A stretch of 64,000 nucleotides of DNA from Auanema rhodensis (GCA_964057225.1 OZ059897.1:2294001-2358000); one strand, 5' to 3'. Shown: positions 1 through 13,090, numbered from the stretch's first letter. Numbers and translations: made by a program. Notes: generated from the letters alone by a model not told the origin.

Positions 1-9
1 TTGGAAGCA

Positions 10-37
10 ATGTTGAGTGTACATGGGAACTCAACAT
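10..37. other. Satellite dyad 1 (9-bp perfect hairpin arms)
   Basis: Arms atgttgagt (10-18) and actcaacat (29-37) are perfect reverse complements around a 10-nt loop. The structure is present in nearly every monomer. A common subfamily has actcagcat on the right arm, which in RNA or single-stranded form would still allow a G-U/G-T wobble at the changed position. It could extrude as a cruciform or fold in satellite transcripts. That function is inferred. Confidence 0.7.
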
Positions 38-137
38 ACACTAATGCATTATTTTTCAAACGATCATAACTTATTTTTGTATAGAGCGTTTCTCAATGTA
101 GTATAGTGCATTCGATGCGAATTTTTAAGCTGCGTCG

Positions 138-153
138 ATCTGTGTTATCAGAT
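138..153. other. Satellite dyad 2 (5-bp arms)
   Basis: Arms atctg (138-142) and cagat (149-153) flank tgttat. The subfamily reading tatccgatttgagctagc loses the right arm (ccgat instead of cagat), so this dyad is not universal. It is short enough to be coincidental. Confidence 0.4.
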
Positions 154-179
154 TTGAGTTAACTTAAAAATGCACCGAG

Positions 180-193
180 ATATCAACTGATAT
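180..193. other. Satellite dyad 3 (near-palindrome)
   Basis: atatca (180-185) and tgatat (188-193) are perfect reverse complements separated by only two bases (ac). Conserved in most monomers. A minority variant (caacagatat, for example near 538) breaks the right arm. The geometry resembles a dimeric protein-binding site as much as a hairpin, but no factor is identified. Confidence 0.5.
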
Positions 194-319
194 AGGTTCA
201 CACTTATATCCTCGATTTTCACCCTGAAGAAATGATTTTTTCGTTGAAAAACATTGTCCATCGTCTTCGTCATGAAAAAAAGGAATCTAAAAACATATAC
301 TTTTTGTGAAATTATTCAG

Positions 320-339
320 AAAATTTTCGGGAAAATTTT
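320..339. other. Satellite dyad 4 (AT-rich near-palindrome around CGGG)
   Basis: aaaattttc (320-328) and gaaaatttt (331-339) are 9-bp perfect reverse complements separated by gg. This perfect form occurs in monomers reading cagaaaattttcggg. Most monomers read agaaatttttcggg, which shortens the perfect arms to about 5 bp. The surroundings are rich in A- and T-tracts. Confidence 0.5.
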
Positions 340-352
340 TGTCAAAATGTTT

Positions 353-3300
353 TTGGAAGCAATGTTGAGTGTACATGGGAACTCAACATACACTAATGCA
401 TTATTTTTCAAACGATCATAACTAATTTTTGTAAATAGCGTTTCTCAAGGTAGTATAGTGCATTCGATGCGGATTTTTAAGCTGCGTCGATCTGTGTTAT
501 CAGATTTGAGCTAGCTTAAAAATGCACCGAGATATCAACAGATATATGTTCACACTTATATCCTCGATTTTCACCCTGAAGAAATGATTTTTTTGTTGAA
601 AAAACATTGTCCATCGTCTTTGCCTTGAAAAAAGGAATCTAAAAACATCTACTTTTTGTGAAATTATTTAGAAATTTTTCGGGAAAATTTTTGTCAAAAT
701 GTTTTTGGAAGCAATGTTGAGTGTACATGGGAACTCAACATACACTAATGCATTATTTTTCAAACGATAATAACTAATTTTTGTATAGAGCGTTTCTTAA
801 TGTAGTAAAGTGCATTCGATGCGGATTTTTAAGCTGCGTCGATCTGTGTTATCAGATTTGAGTTAGCTTAAAAATGCACCGAGATATCAACTGATATATG
901 TTCACACTTATATCCTCGATTTTCACCCTGAAGAAATGATTTTTTCGTTGAAAAAACATTGTCCATCGTCTTTGCCTTGAAAAAAGGAATCTAAAAACAT
1001 CTACTTTTTGTGAAATTATTTAGAAATTTTTCGGGAAAATTTTTGTCAAAATGTTTTTGGAAGCAATGTTGAGTGTACATGGGAACTCAACATACACTAA
1101 TGCATTATTTTTCAAACGATAATAACTAATTTTTGTATAGAGCGTTTCTTAATGTAGTAAAGTGCATTCGATGCGGATTTTTAAGCTGCGTCGATCTGTG
1201 TTATCAGATTTGAGTTAGCTTAAAAATGCACCGAGATATCAACAGATATATGTTCACACTTATATCCTCGATTTTCACCCTGAAGAAATGATTTTTTCGT
1301 TGAAAAAACATTGTCCATCGTCTTTGCCTTGAAAAAAGGAATCTAAAAACATCTACTTTTTGTGAAATTATTTAGAAATTTTTCGGGAAAATTTTTGTCA
1401 AAATGTTTTTGGAAGCAATGTTGAGTGTACATGGGAACTCAACATACACTAATGCATTATTTTTCAAACGATCATAACTTATTTTTGTATAGAGCGTTTC
1501 TCAATGTAGTATAGTGCATTCGATGCGGATTTTTAAGCTGCGTCGATCTGTGTTATCAGATTTGAGTTAACTTAAAAATGCACCGAGATATCAACTGATA
1601 TAGGTTCACACTTATATCCTCGATTTTCACCCTGAAGAATTTATTTTTTCGTTGAATAACATTGTCCATCGTCTTCGCCTTGAAAGAAGGAATCTAAAAA
1701 CATCTACTTTTTGTGAAATTATTCAGAAATTTTTCGGGAAAATTTTTGTCAAAATGTTTTTGGAAGCAATGTTGAGTGTACATGGGAACTCAACATACAC
1801 TAATGCATTATTTTTCAAACGATCATAACTTATTTTTGTATAGAGCGTTTCTCAATGTAGTATAGTGCATTCGATGCGAATTTTTAAGCTGCGTCGATCT
1901 GTGTTATCAGATTTGAGTTAACTTAAAAATGCACCGAGATATCAACTGATATAGGTTCACACTTATATCCTCGATTTTCACCCTGAAGAAATGATTTTTT
2001 CGTTGAAAAACATTGTCCATCGTCTTCGTCATGAAAAAAAGGAATCTAAAAACATATACTTTTTGTGAAATTATTCAGAAAATTTTCGGGAAAATTTTTG
2101 TCAAAATGTTTTTGGAAGCAATGTTGAGTGTACATGGGAACTCAACATACACTAATGCATTATTTTTCAAACGATCATAACTTATTTTTGTATAGAGCGT
2201 TTTTCAATGTAGTATAGTGCATTCGATGCGGATTTTTAAGCTGCGTCGATCTGTGTTATCAGATTTGAGTTAGCTTAAAAATGCACCGAGATATCAACTG
2301 ATATAGGTTCACACTTATATCCTCGATTTTCACCCTGAAGAAATGATTTTTTCGTTGAAAAACATTGTCCATCGTCTTCGTCATGAAAAAAGGAATCTAA
2401 AAACATCTACTTTTTGTGAAATTATTCAGAAAATTTTCGGGAAAATTTTTGTCAAAATGTTTTTGGAAGCAATGTTGAGTGTACATGGGAACTCAACATA
2501 CACTAATGCATTATTTTTCAAACGATCATAACTAATTTTTGTAAATAGCGTTTCTCAAGGTAGTATAGTGCATTCGATGCGGATTTTTAAGCTGCGTCGA
2601 TCTGTGTTATCAGATTTGAGCTAGCTTAAAAATGCACCGAGATATCAACAGATATATGTTCACACTTATATCCTCGATTTTCACCCTGAAGAAATGATTT
2701 TTTCGTTGAAAAAACATTGTCCATCGTCTTTGCCTTGAAAAAAGGAATCTAAAAACATCTACTTTTTGTGAAATTATTTAGAAATTTTTCGGGAAAATTT
2801 TTGTCAAAATGTTTTTGGAAGCAATGTTGAGTGTACATGGGAACTCAACATACACTAATGCATTATTTTTCAAACGATAATAACTAATTTTTGTATAGAG
2901 CGTTTCTTAATGTAGTAAAGTGCATTCGATGCGGATTTTTAAGCTGCGTCGATCTGTGTTATCAGATTTGAGTTAGCTTAAAAATGCACCGAGATATCAA
3001 CTGATATATGTTCACACTTATATCCTCGATTTTCACCCTGAAGAAATGATTTTTTCGTTGAAAAACCATTGTCCATCGTCTTTGCCTTGAAAAAAGGAAT
3101 CTAAAAACATCTACTTTTTGTGAAATTATTTAGAAATTTTTCGGGAAAATTTTTGTCAAAATGTTTTTGGAAGCAATGTTGAGTGTACATGGGAACTCAA
3201 CATACACTAATGCATTATTTTTCAAACGATAATAACTAATTTTTGTATAGAGCGTTTCTTAATGTAGTAAAGTGCATTCGATGCGGATTTTTAAGCTGCG

Positions 3301-3518
3301 TCGATCTGTGTTATCAGATTTGAGTTAGCTTAAAAATGCACCGAGATATCAACAGATATATGTTCACACTTATATCCTCGATTTTCACCCTGAAGAAATG
3401 ATTTTTTCGTTGGAAAAACATTGTCCATCGTCTTTGCCTTGAAAAAAGGAATCTAAAAACATCTACTTTTTGTGAAATTATTTAGAAATTTTTCGGGAAA
3501 ATTTTTGTCAAAATGTTT
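353..3518. repeat. Higher-order repeat, 6-mer offset 2,110 bp
   Basis: Monomers at about 353-1408 recur at about 2463-3518. The first carries the linked variants gtaaatagcg and ctcaaggtag (421 and 2531). The next two carry cgataataac and cttaatgtagtaaag. The order of caacagatat and caactgatat variants also matches. Separately, the monomer starting at 1 nearly equals the one at 1760 (both gatgcgaatttt plus catatacttt), so an overlapping 5-mer relationship exists too. Confidence 0.75.
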
Positions 3519-5070
3519 TTGGAAGCAATGTTGAGTGTACATGGGAACTCAACATACACTAATGCATTATTTTTCAAACGATAATAACTAATTTTTGTAT
3601 AGAGCGTTTCTTAATGTAGTAAAGTGCATTCGATGCGGATTTTTAAGCTGCGTCGATCTGTGTTATCAGATTTGAGTTAGCTTAAAAATGCACCGAGATA
3701 TCAACTGATATATGTTCACACTTATATCCTCGATTTTCACCCTGAAGAAATGATTTTTTCGTTGAAAAAACATTGTCCATCGTCTTTGCCTTGAAAAAAG
3801 GAATCTAAAAACATCTACTTTTTGTGAAATTATTTAGAAATTTTTCGGGAAAATTTTTGTCAAAATGTTTTTGGAAGCAATGTTGAGTGTACATGGGAAC
3901 TCAACATACACTAATGCATTATTTTTCAAACGATCATAACTTATTTTTGTATAGAGCGTTTCTCAATGTAGTATAGTGCATTCGATGCGGATTTTTAAGC
4001 TGCGTCGATCTGTGTTATCCGATTTGAGCTAGCTTGAAAATGTACCGAGATATCAACTGATATATGTTCACACTTATATCCTCGATTTTCACCCTGAAGA
4101 ATTTATTTTTTCGTTGAATAACATTGTCCATCGTCTTCGCCTTGAAAGAAGGAATCTAAAAACATCTACTTTTTGTGAAATTATTTAGAAATTTTTCGGG
4201 AAAATTTTTGTCAAAATGTTTTTGGAAGCAATGTTGAGTGTACATGGGAACTCAGCATACACTAATGCATTATTTTTCAAACGATAATAACTAATTTTTG
4301 TATAGAGCGTTTCTTAATGTAGTAAAGTGCATTCGATGCGGATTTTTAAGCTGTGTCGATCTGTGTTATCAGATTTGAGTTAGCTTAAAAATGCACCGAG
4401 ATATCAACAGATATATGTTCACACTTATATCCTCGATTTTCACCCTGAAGAAATGATTTTTTCGTTGGAAAAACATTGTCCATCGTCTTTGCCTTGAAAA
4501 AAGGAATCTAAAAACATCTACTTTTTGTGAAATTATTTAGAAATTTTTCGGGAAAATTTTTGTCAAAATGTTTTTGGAAGCAATGTTGAGTGTACATGGG
4601 AACTCAACATACACTAATGCATTATTTTTCAAACGATAATAACTAATTTTTGTATAGAGCGTTTCTTAATGTAGTATAGTGCATTCGATGCGGATTTTTA
4701 AGCTGCGTCGATCTGTGTGATCAGATTTGAGTTAGCTTAAAAATGCACCGAGATATCAACTGATATATGTTCACACTTATATCCTCGATTTTCACCCTGA
4801 AGAAATGATTTTTTCGTTGAAAAAACATTGTCCATCGTCTTTGCCTTGAAAAAAGGAATCTAAAAACATCTACTTTTTGTGAAATTATTTAGAAATTTTT
4901 CGGGAAAATTTTTGTCAAAATGTTTTTGGAAGCAATGTTGAGTGTACATGGGAACTCAACATACACTAATGCATTATTTTTCAAACGATCATAACTTATT
5001 TTTGTATAGAGCGTTTCTCAATGTAGTATAGTGCATTCGATGCGGATTTTTAAGCTGCGTCGATCTGTGT

Positions 5071-7179
5071 TATCCGATTTGAGCTAGCTTGAAAATGTAC
5101 CGAGATATCAACTGATATATGTTCACACTTATATCCTCGATTTTCACCCTGAAGAATTTATTTTTTCGTTGAATAACATTGTCCATCGTCTTCGCCTTGA
5201 AAGAAGGAATCTAAAAACATCTACTTTTTGTGAAATTATTTAGAAATTTTTCGGGAAAATTTTTGTCAAAATGTTTTTGGAAGCAATGTTGAGTGTACAT
5301 GGGAACTCAGCATACACTAATGCATTATTTTTCAAACGATAATAACTAATTTTTGTATAGAGCGTTTCTTAATGTAGTAAAGTGCATTCGATGCGGATTT
5401 TTAAGCTGTGTCGATCTGTGTTATCAGATTTGAGTTAGCTTAAAAATGCACCGAGATATCAACTGATATATGTTCACACTTATATCCTCGATTTTCACCC
5501 TGAAGAAATGATTTTTTCGTTGAAAAAACATTGTCCATCGTCTTTGCCTTGAAAAAAGGAATCTAAAAACATCTACTTTTTGTGAAATTATTTAGAAATT
5601 TTTCGGGAAAATTTTTGTCAAAATGTTTTTGGAAGCAATGTTGAGTGTACATGGGAACTCAACATACACTAATGCATTATTTTTCAAACGATCATAACTT
5701 ATTTTTGTATAGAGCGTTTCTCAATGTAGTATAGTGCATTCGATGCGGATTTTTAAGCTGCGTCGATCTGTGTTATCCGATTTGAGCTAGCTTGAAAATG
5801 TACCGAGATATCAACTGATATATGTTCACACTTATATCCTCGATTTTCACCCTGAAGAATTTATTTTTTCGTTGAATAACATTGTCCATCGTCTTCGCCT
5901 TGAAAGAAGGAATCTAAAAACATCTACTTTTTGTGAAATTATTTAGAAATTTTTCGGGAAAATTTTTGTCAAAATGTTTTTGGAAGCAATGTTGAGTGTA
6001 CATGGGAACTCAGCATACACTAATGCATTATTTTTCAAACGATAATAACTAATTTTTGTATAGAGCGTTTCTTAATGTAGTAAAGTGCATTCGATGCGGA
6101 TTTTTAAGCTGTGTCGATCTGTGTTATCAGATTTGAGTTAGCTTAAAAATGCACCGAGATATCAACTGATATATGTTCACACTTATATCCTCGATTTTCA
6201 CCCTGAAGAAATGATTTTTTCGTTGAAAAAACATTGTCCATCGTCTTTGCCTTGAAAAAAGGAATCTAAAAACATCTACTTTTTGTGAAATTATTCAGAA
6301 ATTTTTCGGGAAAATTTTTGTCAAAATGTTTTTGGAAGCAATGTTGAGTGTACATGGGAACTCAACATACACTAATGCATTATTTTTCAAACGATCATAA
6401 CTTATTTTTGTATAGAGCGTTTCTCAATGTAGTATAGTGCATTCGATGCGGATTTTTAAGCTGCGTCGATCTGTGTTATCCGATTTGAGCTAGCTTGAAA
6501 ATGTACCGAGATATCAACTGATATATGTTCACACTTATATCCTCGATTTTCACCCTGAAGAATTTATTTTTTCGTTGAATAACATTGTCCATCGTCTTCG
6601 CCTTGAAAGAAGGAATCTAAAAACATCTACTTTTTGTGAAATTATTTAGAAATTTTTCGGGAAAATTTTTGTCAAAATGTTTTTGGAAGCAATGTTGAGT
6701 GTACATGGGAACTCAGCATACACTAATGCATTATTTTTCAAACGATAATAACTAATTTTTGTATAGAGCGTTTCTTAATGTAGTAAAGTGCATTCGATGC
6801 GGATTTTTAAGCTGTGTCGATCTGTGTTATCAGATTTGAGTTAGCTTAAAAATGCACCGAGATATCAACTGATATATGTTCACACTTATATCCTCGATTT
6901 TCACCCTGAAGAAATGATTTTTTCGTTGAAAAAACATTGTCCATCGTCTTTGCCTTGAAAAAAGGAATCTAAAAACATCTACTTTTTGTGAAATTATTCA
7001 GAAATTTTTCGGGAAAATTTTTGTCAAAATGTTTTTGGAAGCAATGTTGAGTGTACATGGGAACTCAACATACACTAATGCATTATTTTTCAAACGATCA
7101 TAACTTATTTTTGTATAGAGCGTTTCTCAATGTAGTATAGTGCATTCGATGCGGATTTTTAAGCTGCGTCGATCTGTGT
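5071..7179. repeat. Dimeric higher-order repeat, 703 bp x 3
   Basis: The marker tatccgatttgagc falls at 5071, 5774 and 6477, exactly 703 bp apart; an earlier copy at 4016 lies three monomers upstream. Each dimer pairs a monomer carrying tatccg, gaaaatgtacc, gaagaatttatt and cttgaaagaagg with a following monomer carrying actcagcat, cgataataac, taatgtagtaaag and ctgtgtcgatc. The linkage shows the dimer was the unit of amplification here. Confidence 0.8.
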
Positions 7180-8875
7180 TATCAGATTTGAGTTAACTTA
7201 AAAATGCACCGAGATATCAACTGATATAGGTTCACACTTATATCCTCGATTTTCACCCTGAAGAATTTATTTTTTCGTTGAATAACATTGTCCATCGTCT
7301 TCGCCTTGAAAGAAGGAATCTAAAAACATCTACTTTTTGTGAAATTATTCAGAAATTTTTCGGGAAAATTTTTGTCAAAATGTTTTTGGAAGCAATGTTG
7401 AGTGTAAATGGAAACTCAACATACACTAATGCATTATTTTTCAAACGATCATAACTTATTTTTGTATAGAGCGTTTCTTAATGTAGTAAAGTGCATTCGA
7501 TGCGGATTTTTAAGCTGTGTCGATCTGTGTTATCAGATTTGAGTTAGCTTAAAAATGCACCGAGATATCAACTGATATATGTTCACACTTATATCCTCGA
7601 TTTTCACCCTGAAGAAATGATTTTTTCGTTGAAAAAACATTGTCCATCGTCTTTGCCTTGAAAAAAGGAATCTAAAAACATCTACTTTTTGTGAAATTAT
7701 TCAGAAATTTTTCGGGAAAATTTTTGTCAAAATGTTTTTGGAAGCAATGTTGAGTGTACATGGGAACTCAACATACACTAATGCATTATTTTTCAAACGA
7801 TCATAACTTATTTTTGTATAGAGCGTTTCTCAATGTAGTATAGTGCATTCGATGCGGATTTTTAAGCTGCGTCGATCTGTGTTATCAGATTTGAGTTAAC
7901 TTAAAAATGCACCGAGATATCAACTGATATAGGTTCACACTTATATCCTCGATTTTCACCCTGAAGAATTTATTTTTTCGTTGAATAACATTGTCCATCG
8001 TCTTCGCCTTGAAAGAAGGAATCTAAAAACATCTACTTTTTGTGAAATTATTCAGAAATTTTTCGGGAAAATTTTTGTCAAAATGTTTTTGGAAGCAATG
8101 TTGAGTGTACATGGAAACTCAACATACACTAATGCATTATTTTTCAAACGATCATAACTTATTTTTGTATAGAGCGTTTCTCAATGTAGTATAGTGCATT
8201 CGATGCGGATTTTTAAGCTGCGTCGATCTGTGTTATCAGATTTGAGTTAACTTAAAAATGCACCGAGATATCAACTGATATAGGTTCACACTTATATCCT
8301 CGATTTTCACCCTGAAGAAATGATTTTTTCGTTGAAAAACATTGTCCATCGTCTTTGTCATGAAAAAAGGAATCTAAAAACATATACTTTTTGTGAAATT
8401 ATTCAGAAAATTTTCGGGAAAATTTTTGTCAAAATGTGTTTGGAAGCAATGTTGAGTGTACATGGGAACTCAACATACACTAATGCATTATTTTTCAAAC
8501 GATCATAACTAATTTTTGTGAATAGCGTTTCTCAAGGTAGTATAGTGCATTCGATGCGGATTTTTAAGCTGCGTCGATCTGTGTTATCAGATTTGAGTTA
8601 GCTTAAAAATGCACCGAGATATCAACTGATATAGGTTCACACTTATATCCTCGATTTTCACCCTGAAGAAATGATTTTTTCGCTGAAAAACATTGTCCAT
8701 CGTCTTCGTCATGAAAAAAGGAATCTAAAAACATCTACTTTTTGTGAAATTATTCAGAAATTTTTCGGGAAAATTTTTGTCAAAATGTTTTTGGAAGCAA
8801 TGTTGAGTGTACATGGGAACTCAACATACACTAATGCATTATTTTTCAAACGATCATAACTAATTTTTGTATAGA
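6477..8875. repeat. 12-mer HOR, copy 1 (offset 4,215 bp)
   Basis: This ~2.4 kb block recurs at about 10,692-13,090. Private markers are all shifted by 4,215 bp: tatccg (6477/10692), agtgtaaatgg (7406/11621 at the aaatg), aaaatgtgtttgg (8436/12651 at gtgtt), and gattttttcgctg near 8679/12894. The copies diverge just after 8,875, where copy 2 runs into a monomer with a 48-bp deletion. Confidence 0.85.
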
Positions 8876-11165
8876 GCGTTTCTTAATGTAGTAAAGTGCA
8901 TTCGATGCGGATTTTTAAGCTGTGTCGATCTGTGTTATCAGATTTGAGTTAACTTAAAAATGCACCGAGATATCAACTGATATAGGTTCACACTTATATC
9001 CTCGATTTTCACCCTGAAGAATTTATTTTTTCGTTGAATAACATTGTCCATCGTCTTCGCCTTGAAAAAAGGAATCTAAAAACATCTACTTTTTGTGAAA
9101 TTATTTAGAAATTTTTCGGGAAAATTTTTGTCAAAATGTTTTTGGAAGCAATGTTGAGTGTACATGGGAACTCAACATACACTAATGCATTATTTTTCAA
9201 ACGATCATAACTTATTTTTGTATAGAGCGTTTCTCAATGTAGTATAGTGCATTCGATGCGGATTTTTAAGCTGCGTCGATCTGTGTTATCCGATTTGAGC
9301 TAGCTTGAAAATGTACCGAGATATCAACTGATATATGTTCACACTTATATCCTCGATTTTCACCCTGAAGAATTTATTTTTTCGTTGAATAACATTGTCC
9401 ATCGTCTTCGCCTTGAAAGAAGGAATCTAAAAACATCTACTTTTTGTGAAATTATTTAGAAATTTTTCGGGAAAATTTTTGTCAAAATGTTTTTGGAAGC
9501 AATGTTGAGTGTACATGGGAACTCAGCATACACTAATGCATTATTTTTCAAACGATAATAACTAATTTTTGTATAGAGCGTTTCTTAATGTAGTAAAGTG
9601 CATTCGATGCGGATTTTTAAGCTGTGTCGATCTGTGTTATCAGATTTGAGTTAGCTTAAAAATGCACCGAGATATCAACTGATATATGTTCACACTTATA
9701 TCCTCGATTTTCACCCTGAAGAAATGATTTTTTCGTTGAAAAAACATTGTCCATCGTCTTTGTCATGAAAAAAGGAATCTAAAAACATATACTTTTTGTG
9801 AAATTATTCAGAAAATTTTCGGGAAAATTTTTGTCAAAATGTGTTTGGAAGCAATGTTGAGTGTACATGGGAACTCAACATACACTAATGCATTATTTTT
9901 CAAACGATCATAACTAATTTTTGTGAATAGCGTTTCTCAAGGTAGTATAGTGCATTCGATGCGGATTTTTAAGCTGCGTCGATCTGTGTTATCAGATTTG
10001 AGTTAGCTTAAAAATGCACCGAGATATCAACTGATATAGGTTCACACTTATATCCTCGATTTTCACCCTGAAGAATTTATTTTTTCGTTGAATAACATTG
10101 TCCATCGTCTTCGCCTTGAAAGAAGGAATCTAAAAACATCTACTTTTTGTGAAATTATTCAGAAATTTTTCGGGAAAATTTTTGTCAAAATGTTTTTGGA
10201 AGCAATGTTGAGTGTACATGGGAACTCAACATACACTAATGCATTATTTTTCAAACGATCATAACTAATTTTTGTATAGAGCGTTTCTTAATGTAGTAAA
10301 GTGCATTCGATGCGGATTTTTAAGCTGTGTCGATCTGTGTTATCAGATTTGAGTTAACTTAAAAATGCACCGAGATATCAACTGATATAGGTTCACACTT
10401 ATATCCTCGATTTTCACCCTGAAGAATTTATTTTTTCGTTGAATAACATTGTCCATCGTCTTCGCCTTGAAAAAAGGAATCTAAAAACATCTACTTTTTG
10501 TGAAATTATTTAGAAATTTTTCGGGAAAATTTTTGTCAAAATGTTTTTGGAAGCAATGTTGAGTGTACATGGGAACTCAACATACACTAATGCATTATTT
10601 TTCAAACGATCATAACTTATTTTTGTATAGAGCGTTTCTCAATGTAGTATAGTGCATTCGATGCGGATTTTTAAGCTGCGTCGATCTGTGTTATCCGATT
10701 TGAGCTAGCTTGAAAATGTACCGAGATATCAACTGATATATGTTCACACTTATATCCTCGATTTTCACCCTGAAGAATTTATTTTTTCGTTGAATAACAT
10801 TGTCCATCGTCTTCGCCTTGAAAGAAGGAATCTAAAAACATCTACTTTTTGTGAAATTATTTAGAAATTTTTCGGGAAAATTTTTGTCAAAATGTTTTTG
10901 GAAGCAATGTTGAGTGTACATGGGAACTCAGCATACACTAATGCATTATTTTTCAAACGATAATAACTAATTTTTGTATAGAGCGTTTCTTAATGTAGTA
11001 AAGTGCATTCGATGCGGATTTTTAAGCTGTGTCGATCTGTGTTATCAGATTTGAGTTAGCTTAAAAATGCACCGAGATATCAACTGATATATGTTCACAC
11101 TTATATCCTCGATTTTCACCCTGAAGAAATGATTTTTTCGTTGAAAAAACATTGTCCATCGTCTT
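8436..11165. repeat. Nested 4-mer HOR, offset 1,405 bp
   Basis: Blocks at about 8436-9760 and 9841-11165 align with a 1,405-bp shift. Shared markers include gtgtttgg (8436/9841), gtgaatagcg, and the combination cttaatgtagtaaag + ctgtgtcgatc + gttaactt (8880/10285). One monomer differs within the block: gaagaaatgattttttcgctg near 8667 versus gaagaatttattttttcg near 10,072. This indicates gene-conversion-like mixing inside the 12-mer. Confidence 0.7.
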
Positions 11166-13090
11166 TGCCTTGAAAAAAGGAATCTAAAAACATCTACTTT
11201 TTGTGAAATTATTCAGAAATTTTTCGGGAAAATTTTTGTCAAAATGTTTTTGGAAGCAATGTTGAGTGTACATGGGAACTCAACATACACTAATGCATTA
11301 TTTTTCAAACGATCATAACTTATTTTTGTATAGAGCGTTTCTCAATGTAGTATAGTGCATTCGATGCGGATTTTTAAGCTGCGTCGATCTGTGTTATCAG
11401 ATTTGAGTTAACTTAAAAATGCACCGAGATATCAACTGATATAGGTTCACACTTATATCCTCGATTTTCACCCTGAAGAATTTATTTTTTCGTTGAATAA
11501 CATTGTCCATCGTCTTCGCCTTGAAAGAAGGAATCTAAAAACATCTACTTTTTGTGAAATTATTCAGAAATTTTTCGGGAAAATTTTTGTCAAAATGTTT
11601 TTGGAAGCAATGTTGAGTGTAAATGGAAACTCAACATACACTAATGCATTATTTTTCAAACGATCATAACTTATTTTTGTATAGAGCGTTTCTTAATGTA
11701 GTAAAGTGCATTCGATGCGGATTTTTAAGCTGTGTCGATCTGTGTTATCAGATTTGAGTTAGCTTAAAAATGCACCGAGATATCAACTGATATATGTTCA
11801 CACTTATATCCTCGATTTTCACCCTGAAGAAATGATTTTTTCGTTGAAAAAACATTGTCCATCGTCTTTGCCTTGAAAAAAGGAATCTAAAAACATCTAC
11901 TTTTTGTGAAATTATTCAGAAATTTTTCGGGAAAATTTTTGTCAAAATGTTTTTGGAAGCAATGTTGAGTGTACATGGGAACTCAACATACACTAATGCA
12001 TTATTTTTCAAACGATCATAACTTATTTTTGTATAGAGCGTTTCTCAATGTAGTATAGTGCATTCGATGCGGATTTTTAAGCTGCGTCGATCTGTGTTAT
12101 CAGATTTGAGTTAACTTAAAAATGCACCGAGATATCAACTGATATAGGTTCACACTTATATCCTCGATTTTCACCCTGAAGAATTTATTTTTTCGTTGAA
12201 TAACATTGTCCATCGTCTTCGCCTTGAAAGAAGGAATCTAAAAACATCTACTTTTTGTGAAATTATTCAGAAATTTTTCGGGAAAATTTTTGTCAAAATG
12301 TTTTTGGAAGCAATGTTGAGTGTACATGGAAACTCAACATACACTAATGCATTATTTTTCAAACGATCATAACTTATTTTTGTATAGAGCGTTTCTCAAT
12401 GTAGTATAGTGCATTCGATGCGGATTTTTAAGCTGCGTCGATCTGTGTTATCAGATTTGAGTTAGCTTAAAAATGCACCGAGATATCAACTGATATAGGT
12501 TCACACTTATATCCTCGATTTTCACCCTGAAGAAATGATTTTTTCGTTGAAAAACATTGTCCATCGTCTTTGTCATGAAAAAAGGAATCTAAAAACATAT
12601 ACTTTTTGTGAAATTATTCAGAAAATTTTCGGGAAAATTTTTGTCAAAATGTGTTTGGAAGCAATGTTGAGTGTACATGGGAACTCAACATACACTAATG
12701 CATTATTTTTCAAACGATCATAACTAATTTTTGTGAATAGCGTTTCTCAAGGTAGTATAGTGCATTCGATGCGGATTTTTAAGCTGCGTCGATCTGTGTT
12801 ATCAGATTTGAGTTAGCTTAAAAATGCACCGAGATATCAACTGATATAGGTTCACACTTATATCCTCGATTTTCACCCTGAAGAAATGATTTTTTCGCTG
12901 AAAAACATTGTCCATCGTCTTCGTCATGAAAAAAGGAATCTAAAAACATCTACTTTTTGTGAAATTATTCAGAAATTTTTCGGGAAAATTTTTGTCAAAA
13001 TGTTTTTGGAAGCAATGTTGAGTGTACATGGGAACTCAACATACACTAATGCATTATTTTTCAAACGATCATAACTAATTTTTGTATAAA
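10692..13090. repeat. 12-mer HOR, copy 2
   Basis: Second copy of the block at 6,477-8,875, with the same monomer order. Minor differences include gttagctt near 12,460 against gttaactt near 8,247. The copy ends near 13,090, where the sequence enters the deletion-bearing monomer. Confidence 0.85.

Larger units (their letters stand above)
1..352. repeat. Representative satellite monomer with four dyads
   Basis: First complete unit of the array, taken from the ttggaagc anchor to the base before the next anchor. Read from the anchor it contains a 9-bp-arm dyad, a CpG-containing middle (cgatcat, gcgtttc, tcgatgcgg), a second and third dyad, a T-rich segment around gattttttcgttg, and an A/T-tract-rich end with a fourth dyad around the cggg core. 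The dyads are at 10-37, 138-153, 180-193 and 320-339. The phase is arbitrary; any circular permutation is equally valid. Confidence 0.9.

Noticed and set aside
238-256. CENP-B box
   Set aside because: tttcgttgaaaa matches the first half of the mammalian box (TTCG and the central A) but the required CGGG half is absent at the right spacing. The cggg elsewhere in the monomer is not in phase with it.
2343-2531. 62-codon plus-strand ORFs recurring in many monomers (also at 8320, 14243, 30358, 56133, 62451 and others)
   Set aside because: They are the same satellite frame opened or closed by single substitutions and one-base indels. No start context, splice or coding signature is present, and monomers with frameshifts or missing starts are equally common. 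Not a gene family.
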